Of a DNA stretch of 64,000 bases, positions 1 through 9,000 are shown in pieces. The translations under genes and the position numbers were made by a program. The notes under the pieces were generated by a model. It was not told where the DNA came from. It ran no database searches and saw only the letters and a list, made by a program, of their open reading frames with translations. The stretch covers positions 607,736-671,735 of the forward strand of contig CAXXPL010000005.1 of the NCBI GenBank assembly GCA_963674665.2, written 5' to 3'. Every line of letters begins with the position of its first letter. The stretch's first letter is position 1. This DNA is from G963674665 sp963674665 (lineage in GTDB: Bacteria; Desulfobacterota; Desulfovibrionia; Desulfovibrionales; Desulfovibrionaceae).

Positions 1-1804
1 CCAGGCCGAGATCCCTGGCTCGCTTGATGACGTTCTTGATGCCCATATGGGCGGAGATGCGGACAGTCACCACGTTCTTGGAGCGCACCAGCGCGTTCTC
101 CAGGGTCATGGGGCCGCTGTACTTGCTGCCGTAGTTCTTGGGCGCCCAGTTGCCGAAGGAAATCGGGCTGTCATAGACAATGGACGAGGGGGTGTAACCG
201 CTGTCCAGAGCCAGGGAATAGACAATGGGCTTGAAGGAGGAGCCGGGCTGACGCCTGGCCTGGGTGGCCCGGTTGAACTGGCTGGCCTTGAAATCGAATC
301 CGCCGGCCAGGGCCATGACCTTGCCATTGCGCGGATCCATGGATACCAGCGCGCCCTGAACCTTTGGCCATTGCTCCAGGTTCAGCACCAGGCGTTTCTC
401 GGCATTGGACTTCGGAGGGGCGTTTTTCTGGCGCAAGGGGTCCTTTTCCACCTTGGTCCAAACCACGTCTCCGGTCTTGACCACATTGGTGGGGGAGCCG
501 TGGCGGGTCCAACTCATGCTGCCGGCGGTGATTATCGCCTCGCGGTCACCCACCATGGCCAGGGCGCCATCCTTGTTCACATCCAAAACCAGGGCCTGGA
601 CCCACTCGCCCGGAGGCAGGGTGGGCGCTTCCGGAGCGGATGCGGCGAGGAAATCCGCAAACTCCGAGGGATTCAAGGACGTGTCCGCGCCTCTCCAGCC
701 ACGGCGCTTGGTGGATGCCAGGAGCCCCTCGCGAAGGGCCTTCTCACCGGCCTCCTGGTGCTCGAGATTCACGGCCGTATAGACATGCAGGCCGGATTCG
801 TACACCGCGTCCTCGCCGTAACGGTCCAGGACAATGCCCTGGCGCCGCATATTCTCCTCGGACAGATAGTCGATGAGCCAGCGGCGTACCTCTTCCAGGT
901 AGTACGCGCCGAGCTTCCACGTTGGTTCGGGCATGGTCTTGTAGACCATTTCCTGCGCGCTGGCGTCGTCGTACTCCTGCTGGGTGATCCACCCCAGCTC
1001 GAGCATGCGCCCCAGCACGTAATGCTGCCGGTTCCTGGCCATCTCCGGATGGTGAAAGGGGTTGAAGGTGCTGGGCGCCTTGGGCAACCCGGCGAGAATG
1101 GCGGCTTCGGCAAGGGTTATATCATCGATATGCTTCCCGAAATAGGTTCTGGCGGCCGCCTCGACCCCGTAGGCACCGGCGCCGAAAAACACCTGGTTCA
1201 GGTAGATGGTGAGGATTTCGTCCTTGGTCAGGAAGTTTTCCAGCTGATAGGAGAGGATCGCTTCCTTGAGCTTGCGTTCGTACTTCTTTTCCGTGGTCAG
1301 CAGCAACTGTTTGATGATCTGCTGAGTGATGGTGCTGCCGCCCTGCACGATCTCGCCGCTCTTGATGTTCATGATGAACGCGCGGCAGATGGCGGTGAGA
1401 TCCAGCCCCTCGTGCTGGTAAAAGGAGCTGTCCTCAGAGGCCAGGAACGCCTTGCTCAGATAGGGGGGCATGTCCTCCAGCTTCACCAGGAAACGCTTTT
1501 CGCGGTACAGATAGCCCAGCACCTGCCCGTCGTTGGCATACACCGTGGTGACGAGGCTGGGGTTGTAGTCCTTGATCTGCGTGATATTGGGAAGCTCGCG
1601 TGAGGCGTAGACATAGAGCCCGACAAGTCCTATTGCCACGGCCATCAGCACGGAAAAGAACATGGCAAGCAACACATTGACAAAATAGAAATATTTCATG
1701 GCAGCCGGCGTTTTGGACTTAGGTATAGGCACAATGCGTAAACTTGGCCCATCTCCTGAACGGACCAGAATACGCTCCTCTTTTTTATCGTTGTGCTGCG
1801 CCAT
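1..1804 (-). CDS. mrcA: Penicillin-binding protein 1A, C-terminus cut by window edge
   Basis: Bifunctional peptidoglycan glycosyltransferase/transpeptidase, anchored in the inner membrane and acting in the periplasm. The first 601 codons are in the window. A membrane segment covers about residues 38-65. The GT51 signature EDSSFYQHEGLD starts at residue 124 and QGGSTITQQ follows at about 154. The transpeptidase SxxK motif is SSFK with catalytic Ser522 (GSSFKP). The KTG box lies beyond the window edge. I chose the ATG at 1804 because GGGGAGG sits just upstream and the protein then begins with a short cytoplasmic tail, as usual for PBP1A. The gene stands alone, with an 8-bp-stem hairpin at 1824-1842 in its leader. 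The domain order is unambiguous; only the 3' end is unseen. Confidence 0.95.
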   Translation of the reverse strand, partial: MAQHNDKKEERILVRSGDGPSLRIVPIPKSKTPAAMKYFYFVNVLLAMFFSVLMAVAIGLVGLYVYASRELPNITQIKDYNPSLVTTVYANDGQVLGYLYREKRFLVKLEDMPPYLSKAFLASEDSSFYQHEGLDLTAICRAFIMNIKSGEIVQGGSTITQQIIKQLLLTTEKKYERKLKEAILSYQLENFLTKDEILTIYLNQVFFGAGAYGVEAAARTYFGKHIDDITLAEAAILAGLPKAPSTFNPFHHPEMARNRQHYVLGRMLELGWITQQEYDDASAQEMVYKTMPEPTWKLGAYYLEEVRRWLIDYLSEENMRRQGIVLDRYGEDAVYESGLHVYTAVNLEHQEAGEKALREGLLASTKRRGWRGADTSLNPSEFADFLAASAPEAPTLPPGEWVQALVLDVNKDGALAMVGDREAIITAGSMSWTRHGSPTNVVKTGDVVWTKVEKDPLRQKNAPPKSNAEKRLVLNLEQWPKVQGALVSMDPRNGKVMALAGGFDFKASQFNRATQARRQPGSSFKPIVYSLALDSGYTPSSIVYDSPISFGNWAPKNYGSKYSGPMTLENALVRSKNVVTVRISAHMGIKNVIKRARDLGL

Positions 1805-1823
1805 TGAAGACCTCCCCCCGGAT

Positions 1824-1842
1824 GGTCTGAGGGGCTCAGACC
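1824..1842. other. Short perfect hairpin in the leader of the PBP1A gene
   Basis: GGTCTGAG and CTCAGACC are separated by GGG, about 20 bases upstream of the PBP1A start. There is no T-run, so it is not a classical terminator. It may be an mRNA leader structure or chance. Confidence 0.3.
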
Positions 1843-2057
1843 AGGGACGACGCGATTGAATCATTACAGGAAAAGGCCTGGAGTGGCAATGCCTGGCGGG
1901 AAAATACAACAATCATGAATGCCCGCTTCCGGCATCGCCCCCGAGCTTTTTCCTGCGCATCGGCCGCCTCCGGGCAGCTTCCTTATCGGCGTGCCCAATA
2001 AATGCTTAAGAGGTGGGGCGTGACTCCCTAATGCCTCTGTTCGGAGGCGTCCTTCTC

Positions 2058-3449
2058 CTAGGGGATTTCTTTCAAATATCGTTCCATCCAACGCAACTTG
2101 CCCGAGATAACATCCAGGGCATTCTTCTGTTCTGTCGCAAATTCACGCAACATCTTTTTCTTCCACTCGATCTCCGTGGTCAGCAGATCGAGATGAGGCT
2201 TCACGTAGCTGTCGAAATCCTTCATCCACTGCTCGAGTTTGGCTTTTTCCATGGAGCGCAGCAGCATCTCCGCCTTTGCCGAGACCGTGATGGACTTGCG
2301 CCCCTTTTCGAGCCCCTTCCGGATGTCCGGCGCGAGGAGGGCGTTCACCAGGGCCTTGTCCAGCTCGCGCTCATTGGCCCAGGTTCCGTCGGGCAATGCC
2401 ACCTGGAAGCTCTTGTCGTTGAGCTGCTTCTCGATGCCCTCGATCTCCACGTTGAGCGCCGAGACCTGTTCCCTGAGCCCGGCCTTGGAGACCTTGCCCA
2501 AGGGAAGAACGAACTCGTAGGTTCCGCTCTTGAGCTGCCCCTTCACATCCGCAAGCAGTTTCCGCAGATTGTCCAGGTGCTCCTGGACAGCCTTTTCATC
2601 GGCCCACTCCTGGCTTGCCGCACCGTCTCCCAGGTTGAGATCGGAGCGCATTATGGCCACCAGACCAGCCTTGAAGTTCTTCTTTAACTCCGCGGCCTCG
2701 GTTTTGAACCGCTCCATGTCGCCCTTGAGCTTGTTGCGGCTCGTAGGCCCCAGGTGGGGCAGCACCACGACATAGTCCCCGGCCTTGATCTCGGCCCTGG
2801 TCTTGTCGATGCGTTCCTGAAGCAGTTCCGCGTTCTTCTGCAGCCGCGCCCTGTCCACCAGTCCGTAGGTGGGATGATGAATGACGAAAGCCCCCTGCTC
2901 CATTCTTTCCTTGAGCTCGAGTATGGCCTTGTCCTGCGCCTGAATCCGCTCCTGCAGGGCGTTTCGCGAGATCATGCCAACACCGGCGATGGGGAACTCG
3001 TGCTTTCCGCCCTCCAGGGCTTCCAGCTCCGCCTTGGACTGGGCCCTGGCAGCCTCCCGGCGATCGAGCAACAGATCCATGGTGACAAATCCTTGACGCG
3101 GGACATGGATCATGTCGTTCATTTCCTGGATGAGCTGCCATCCGGTGAGCACGGTGCGGTCCATGAGTTCGGACCTGTTCGCGAACTCCTGTTTGAGCCG
3201 CTCCTCCGCGGCTGCCAGGTCCTGCAATCTGTTTTCAAGGAGCTTTTTGTTGTCCTCCAGATGTGCGAGCTGCAACTTGGCCTGTCGGTCCAGTTCCTGC
3301 ATGGCGTTCTTGCAAGTCTGCAACTCATCGTTCAACGGCATGAGAATGTCGTTTGCATTGATGCCCCATACTGGAGAGGCAAAGGAACAGGTCAGGCATA
3401 GCGAAAAACAAAAGAGAAACAACCGGCAGGAATTCTTCGCTCGCAACAT
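2058..3449 (-). CDS. Secreted protein with 38-residue strand-plus-helix repeats
   Basis: I do not recognise this family. The first ~29 residues form a signal peptide (ending around SPVWG), so the 463-aa product is probably periplasmic or surface-exposed. Residues 40-100 are strongly heptad-like. A motif of the form G-x-[YF]-x-V-x-x-P-x-x-G-x-x-S-[RK]-x-x-L then recurs at residues 148, 186, 224, 262, 308 and 346. The spacing is 38 residues apart from one 46-residue step, and each short beta-like stretch is followed by a charged helix. This suggests an elongated rod of repeated strand-helix units. The ATG at 3449 is preceded by GGAGGGGG. It is followed on the same strand by PBP1A after ~250 bases, so a wall-related role is possible but only inferred from position. 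Confidence 0.8.
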   Translation of the reverse strand: MLRAKNSCRLFLFCFSLCLTCSFASPVWGINANDILMPLNDELQTCKNAMQELDRQAKLQLAHLEDNKKLLENRLQDLAAAEERLKQEFANRSELMDRTVLTGWQLIQEMNDMIHVPRQGFVTMDLLLDRREAARAQSKAELEALEGGKHEFPIAGVGMISRNALQERIQAQDKAILELKERMEQGAFVIHHPTYGLVDRARLQKNAELLQERIDKTRAEIKAGDYVVVLPHLGPTSRNKLKGDMERFKTEAAELKKNFKAGLVAIMRSDLNLGDGAASQEWADEKAVQEHLDNLRKLLADVKGQLKSGTYEFVLPLGKVSKAGLREQVSALNVEIEGIEKQLNDKSFQVALPDGTWANERELDKALVNALLAPDIRKGLEKGRKSITVSAKAEMLLRSMEKAKLEQWMKDFDSYVKPHLDLLTTEIEWKKKMLREFATEQKNALDVISGKLRWMERYLKEIP

Positions 3450-3560
3450 ACCCCCTCCGTAGTGTTTGCGAAGACAGAGGCCTCATGGTTCGTTGACGGA
3501 AGCAAGGACCCATGAAGGCGGCTTGCAGATGCAAATACGAATGACTAGATTGGCCTGATA

Positions 3561-3971
3561 ATGTTTGGAAAACAATACCCTATTTTTTACCACTATGGTA
3601 TTATTTTTTTAACAATCTTCACCGCTTTCGCGGTGCTCTTTCCGCATGGCGCCTCCGGTGCGGAGTTCAAGACGTTCAGGGAGTTCAAAACGTATCCGCC
3701 GGTGGAGCTGCGCCCCTTCAGGAGCTTGCCAAAATTTCAGGACCAGGATTTCACCACCTTCCCGGACGCGAAACAGGGGAAGTTCGCGCCACTGGATCCG
3801 GAATTCAGGGAGTACGATGACAGCTACGGGGACATGTCACCCCCGGATGTCACGCTTCCGGAGTACAACACGCCGAAATACGGCACCTACTCCCCGCTCC
3901 CCCAGGTAAAGGAGGGACCCTACCGCCCCGATGACATTCCGGCCTTCAGGCCGTTCAAGCCCATGGACTGA
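3561..3971 (+). CDS. Small secreted Tyr/Pro/Phe-rich protein
   Basis: A 136-aa product of unknown function. Residues ~10-34 form a hydrophobic export signal ending ASGA. The mature part is low in hydrophobic core residues and rich in Pro, Tyr, Phe and Asp, with loosely repeated short phrases such as FKTFREF, LPEYNTP and PFRSLP. It looks extended or disordered, like a periplasmic or surface linker protein. No good Shine-Dalgarno precedes the ATG at 3561, so the start is less sure than the frame. It diverges from the 38-residue-repeat gene (gap 111 bases), so the two could share a promoter region. A hairpin with a T-run follows at 4051-4076. Confidence 0.6.
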   Translation: MFGKQYPIFYHYGIIFLTIFTAFAVLFPHGASGAEFKTFREFKTYPPVELRPFRSLPKFQDQDFTTFPDAKQGKFAPLDPEFREYDDSYGDMSPPDVTLPEYNTPKYGTYSPLPQVKEGPYRPDDIPAFRPFKPMD

Positions 3972-4050
3972 TGCAGGTTTGAAGGAAAGTTTAAAAATTT
4001 ATACCCACCCCCCTTGCCTAAGGGCAAAGGAAGGTTTATTTGTATCTTTC

Positions 4051-4076
4051 AAGGCGGGGAAAGCCCTCGCCTTTTG
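4051..4076 (+). terminator. Hairpin with T-run just before ssrA
   Basis: AAGGCGGGG pairs with CCCTCGCCTT across a 4-base loop (one bulge) and is followed by TTTTG. It probably ends the small-secreted-protein transcript before ssrA starts at 4088. Confidence 0.45.
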
Positions 4077-4087
4077 TTCTTTGAAAT

Positions 4088-4441
4088 GGGGGCGCACTGG
4101 TTTCGACGGGGATGATGAAACCAAAGTCGCAGGCCGAGGCGCCGCTGGCCTCGTTAAAAGCGGCAACATAAATAATCGCCAACAACGATTACGACTACGC
4201 TCTGGCTGCTTAAAGCGGCCTAGTCGTACGGGTCGACGCCTGATAAGCCCGTACGGCACACTTCATCAGGCTGGTGATCAGCGTCCGCCTGTCGCGCTGT
4301 GATCGAGACTTCAGATAGGCTTGCTGTGCGATGCCCGGGCAGGGGCGAGTCGCATACGCGAGATTAATACCTGTCCTAAGCCTGTAGACGCTTTGCGCGG
4401 AGCATTCTCGGACGGGGGTTCGATTCCCCCCGCCTCCACCA
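4088..4441 (+). ncRNA. ssrA: Transfer-messenger RNA (tmRNA)
   Basis: tmRNA rescues stalled ribosomes together with SmpB. The 5' end GGGGGC pairs with GCCUCC just before the encoded ACCA 3' end at 4438-4441, forming the acceptor stem. The T-arm GGTTCGATTCC is at about 4418-4428. The resume reading frame begins with GCC at 4178 and ends at TAA 4211-4213, giving the tag ANNDYDYALAA, a typical proteobacterial degradation tag ending in LAA-like hydrophobics. The 5' motif GCACTGGTTTCGACGGGGAT is the standard tmRNA signature. A degraded integrase begins 100 bases after the 3' end, consistent with the gene having served as an integration site. Confidence 0.97.
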
Positions 4442-4540
4442 TTCAGAGACAACCTGCTGATTTTATTGGGTGTATATCACCCAGGTCCGAACTGTAGACC
4501 CATTTGGTACAAAGTGATGGTACAAAATGAGGTCAGAACC

Positions 4541-4744
4541 ATGGGCATCGGCAGGTCTCCTTCCTATCTTGTCAGACAAAACCAAATCCTCTATTTCCGC
4601 CTTTCGGTTCCTTCCGAGCTTCAGCCTAGGCTCGGGAGGTCCGCCTTCAAGTATTGCTTCCCCAAACAGATATTTAGTTTAGCATTATTGCGGCCTGTTA
4701 CGAGGGCACAAACAATCCATTGCACAAAATATTTTTTGTGCTAA
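4541..4744 (+). pseudogene. Remnant of a tyrosine-recombinase integrase (N-terminus only)
   Basis: The translation after the ATG at 4541 contains SYLVRQNQILYFRLSVPSEL followed by QPRLGR. This matches the N-terminal arm found in many phage and island integrases (a short strand, 'YYFRRRVP', then 'LG'). Homology stops after about 45 residues and the frame ends at 4744, without core-binding or catalytic domains. Position right after the tmRNA 3' end is where such integrases normally lie. I read it as the truncated integrase of the element that brought in the ATPase pair downstream. Confidence 0.5.
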
Positions 4745-4806
4745 AAGAATTTTGTACAAAAGAATTTTTGCAAAATGATCCGTTGTCCCAAAAATTGGAG
4801 GATCCC

Positions 4807-6051
4807 ATGCGCAACATCGCCGGACCGCCTGTGGAAGGGGAGAATTTCTTCGGTCGTGAGGCCGAGATAGAGATTATGCTGGAAACTCTGCAGGACCAGA
4901 ATGTTCTGTTGTTGGGGCCCAGGCGCATTGGCAAAACCTCCTTTGCCCGGGCTGTCATGCGCAGATTGCAAGACCAAGGCTGGCGGGTCATCGAGTGCAA
5001 TGTCGGCAAATGCTCCAGTGAAAAGGATTTTACCGGGAAACTGATCCGCGCCATCAAAGACGTAACCCGTTCCTGGCCTGGCAGGCAGTGGGACGCCTTA
5101 CGTCAAAATGTCACTGGCTTTCTCAACCGTATAGAAGCAATAGGCGGAACAGTTCCAGGGGGCGGAGGAGCAAAGCTAGGATTGCGCCAAGGGGCGGAAA
5201 AGGAACCTCTGACGGTCGCCCTGGAGGCCTTGCGTGAACTTGGAAAAACCCAAGAACGCTGGCTGCTGTACATCGATGAACTGCCCATCATGCTGTACAA
5301 CATACTTGGAAAAGATGGTACGGATGGCTGCAAGGCTTCTGAAGCCGTCGACAAGGTACGCAATTTTCTTGCATGGCTCCGGTATGAAGCCCTGGGCGCA
5401 AGTGCGGCCCAGCGTTGGCTCATTACCGGATCCGTGGGCCTGGACACCCTGGCCCAGCAAAACAAAATTTCCGACATGATACAGGGCATCAAGCACGAAA
5501 CCCTCCAGCCTTTCAGCAAGGCCGAGGCCGTGGCCATGCTGCAAAAACTGGCCGCAACCTATTCTGAAGTCGGCATGAACGAACAAAATGCCCAAGCACT
5601 TGTGGAAGCGGTTCAATGGCCGCAGCCCTATTATTTGCAATTGGTGTTCAATCACCTGCGTACATTGAGGCGCAGCAAAGGCTTGCCTGCGGCCGAGCTC
5701 ATCGAGGCGGCCATTGAAGAGGCCCTGCGCCCCGGGCAGGATAATGATTTGCATCACTGGCGCGATCGTTTGTTTCTGCAGCTGGGGCGCAGGAACGGTG
5801 GCCATGCCTCTGCCCTGCTATACCGGGCGGCCCGGATTCCGGAGGGGGAACGCCCCGAGCTTTTGTTTACCACACTGCAGGAGCGCATGCCTGATGACGA
5901 CGAGGACACGCAACGAGAGCTGTTCAGCTCGTTGCGGGATATTTTGATTCGCGACGCCTACTGGTGGGAGGAGGAGCGGGACAACGTGCGCCGGTACCGT
6001 TTCCGTCTCGAGCTGTTGCGCCGCTGGTGGGTTCGAAAAGGTAGAGTATGA
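4807..6051 (+). CDS. P-loop ATPase, first gene of an island pair
   Basis: A 414-aa AAA/STAND-like ATPase. FFGREAEI (residues 14-21) is the usual lead-in of such domains. Walker A is GPRRIGKT (37-44), Walker B is LLYIDELP (about 153-160), and a sensor-like LITGS follows. The second half is helical, with a winged-helix look near the C-terminus (RRYRFRLELLRRWW). I prefer the ATG at 4807, 5 bases after GGAGG; an in-frame ATG at 4720 would add 29 residues from AT-rich DNA with no ribosome site. The stop overlaps the next gene's start (ATGA at 6048-6051), so the two are translationally coupled and probably work as a complex. No family name can be given; defence or signalling is inference from the island setting. 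Confidence 0.85.
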   Translation: MRNIAGPPVEGENFFGREAEIEIMLETLQDQNVLLLGPRRIGKTSFARAVMRRLQDQGWRVIECNVGKCSSEKDFTGKLIRAIKDVTRSWPGRQWDALRQNVTGFLNRIEAIGGTVPGGGGAKLGLRQGAEKEPLTVALEALRELGKTQERWLLYIDELPIMLYNILGKDGTDGCKASEAVDKVRNFLAWLRYEALGASAAQRWLITGSVGLDTLAQQNKISDMIQGIKHETLQPFSKAEAVAMLQKLAATYSEVGMNEQNAQALVEAVQWPQPYYLQLVFNHLRTLRRSKGLPAAELIEAAIEEALRPGQDNDLHHWRDRLFLQLGRRNGGHASALLYRAARIPEGERPELLFTTLQERMPDDDEDTQRELFSSLRDILIRDAYWWEEERDNVRRYRFRLELLRRWWVRKGRV

Positions 6052-9000
6052 CATCACCGAATATGCACACGGTACGGTTTTACAACCCGGATTGGCTCAG
6101 CGACGAGGACCTGAAGGCCGGCTTTGTGGCCAGGGGCGCTCTTTTTGATCAGCTGCGCGACGATCTGCGCCGCACCCCTCTGCAGGGAACAGCGCAGCAT
6201 TATCTGCTGGTGGGAGTCCGGGGCTCGGGCAAAACCAGCCTTCTCAAGCGCCTGGCAGTGGCCATCCGCGAGGAGGACGACCTCGGAGACCACCTCATCG
6301 CCCTGTCCTACCCCGAAGAGCTCTACGAGGTGAAAGACCTGGCCGATTTCTGGCTGGCTTCCTGCCACGCTCTGGAGGAGGCCCTGGACCAGAGCGGGCA
6401 GTACAAGGACGCCGATGATTTGGCGGAACAGCTGGAAACAGCCACAAGCAAAGGCTTTGACAACCTTCATGACGACACCTGGCTGCGGCTGCTCAAGGCC
6501 TTTTGCTCCCGCCTGGAGCGGCGGCCAGTGCTGCTTGTGGACAACCTGGACCTGGTGCTCCGGCGTATTGCCAAGGAGGGGCGCAAGACCAACGTTGCCA
6601 ACCCCCCGGCCTACTGGGCCTTGCGGGAGGCCCTGTCCATTGAGGACGCCCCTGTACTTATTGGCGGTTCGGTGCGGCTCTCCGAGCCGTTCACGGATCA
6701 TGACAAGGCGTTTTACGACTTTTTTGTGCCGCACCGCCTGGGCAAACTGTCCCTCGAGGATGTGCAACTAATCTTCGACCATCTGGCCGAGGTTCATGGC
6801 GACAGCGGAGTGAAAGAGCGGATTCGGAAGCAGCCCGGCCGGGTGCGGGCGCTCTACGACATGACCGGCGGCAATCCCCGAGCCCTGAATCTGATCTTCG
6901 AGCTGTTGCGCCAGGGGCCAGGCAGCCGGGCAGTGGATGACTTCGAACGGCTCATGGACTTGACCACGCCCTACTATAAGGCGCGGTTCGACGACCTGGC
7001 CGACCAGGCCCAGGTGGTCATGCACGCCCTGGCCCTTGCCAAACGGAACTACACGGAGCACGGATTCGGCCATACCGCGGCAGAAATCGCCGCGCAAACA
7101 GGCCTGGACACCCGCAAGGTCTCGGCCCAGCTCGAGCTTTTGGTGGATCAGGGCGTGGTGGAGAAAAGCACGGCAGAAAAGGGGCGCGTCCAATACCGGG
7201 TGGCGGAGCAGCTGTTCCGTTTGTGGCTGCAAATGCGCAGCACCCGCCGCGTGCGCCAGCAGGTGGTGGGCCTGGCCGAGTTCCTGGAGGCCCTGTACGA
7301 CCAAGAGGAGATCGAGGCCATACTCCAGGCAGAGCTGGCCAATGCCAGGCCAGGCAGCCACCATGGCCGGGCCATGCTGTACATGATGGTCCGGGATTCC
7401 CTGTCCCGCCCCGGGGACAATCGTTTTGTCCAATCCTGCGCCGCTTCCGAGGTCCTACGCGGAGGGCGCCATGGCGGTCCATCCTTTGACGAGTCCTTTG
7501 CCCGGGGCGATCTGTCCCCGGACGTGCATGCGCTTTTTGAGTGCAAAAAGGCCCTTGCCGGCTGCCTGCCCCGCTTGCGGCGTTTGCGGCCCGACGCTCC
7601 AGCCCTGGTGCAGGCATTGCTGGGCGCGCTCTGCCTACCCATGGCAGAAAAGCAGGCCAGTGTGGAACGCCTGGCTGATAGAACCACGGCCAGGGACGAA
7701 CTCGAGCGTGTGCTTCCCTTGCTGGAAGCCGAACGCCGAAATCTGCTGCGCGAAGGCCTGACTGACGAGGATGTTGATCTTTTCTATGAGTTACGGAGCC
7801 AAGGCAGGCTGTCCTTGGAGCACATCGAACCCGAGGCCTTGGAACTCAAGGTGGACAAAGATCCTGAATCCCCTCTGCTCTTGCTGGTCTGGAAACTTTT
7901 AGGCGCCTGCCGCATTCCTCTGCCCACAGAGGACATTGCCCGGGCCTGGCTGGACTGGGGCAAGGCCCGTTGGCCAGAGGCGCCCTGCTCCCAGTGGGCT
8001 GCAATAACCAGGAGTATGCGCCGGGCCAAGTGGTTTGCTTTGGCTGAGGAGGCTCTAAACATAGCTTTTTCCAGGGGTGATTGCGCCAGGGCCTGGTACG
8101 AAAGAGGAGCATTGATATACGATGATCCTGCCCGGTACGAAGAGGCCGAGACGGCTTATCGCCAAGCCATGGAGCTTGACCCAAGCGATGCCTGGTCGTG
8201 GAATGGTTTGGGCATTCTGCTGTCCGATGATCCTGCCCGCTACGACGAGGCCGAAGCGGCCTATCGCAAGGCCATGGAGCTCGATCCGACCGATGCCGAC
8301 TATTGGAACAACTTGGGTTATTTGCTGGCCGATGATCCCGCCCGCCACGACGAAGCCGAAGCCGCCTATCGCAAGGCCATTGAACTCGATCCGACCTATG
8401 CCGCCCCGTGGAACAATTTGGGCAATCTGCTGTCCGATGATCCCGCCCGCCACGAGGAAGCCGAAGCCGTCTATCGCCGGTCCCTAGAATTCGATCCGAC
8501 GTTTGCCGTCGCATGGAACAACCTAGGCATTCTGCTGGCAGGAGTCCCTGCCCGTATCGAAGAGGCCGAGGCAGCCTATCACAAGGCCATTGAGCTTGAT
8601 CCGACGTTTGCCTCCCCGTGGAACAACTTGGGCATTCTGCTGGCCGACGACCCAACACGCCATGACGAGGCGGAAGCCGCCTATCGCAAGGCCATGGAGC
8701 TCGATCCGACCTATGCCTCCCCGTGGATTATGTTGGGCAATCTATTGTTCAATGATACCACTCGTCGCGACGAAGTAGAAGTCGCCTATCGCAAAGCCAT
8801 GGAGCTCGATCCGACCTATGCCCTCCCGTGGTACAACCTGGGTATCCTACTGGCCAAGGATCCTGCCAGCCGCGACGAGGCTGAAGACGCCTATCGCCAA
8901 GCCATTAAACTCGACCCCACTAATTTCGGTGCGCGCTTTAGACTCTCTCAACTTCAATGGCAACGGCTGCTTGCCCCTTGCAAAGACGCTGTGGCCAACG

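Noticed and set aside
1864..2091. A 75-codon reading frame between the PBP1A and repeat-protein genes
   Set aside because: Low-complexity composition, no ribosome site, and overlaps the end of the repeat-protein gene.
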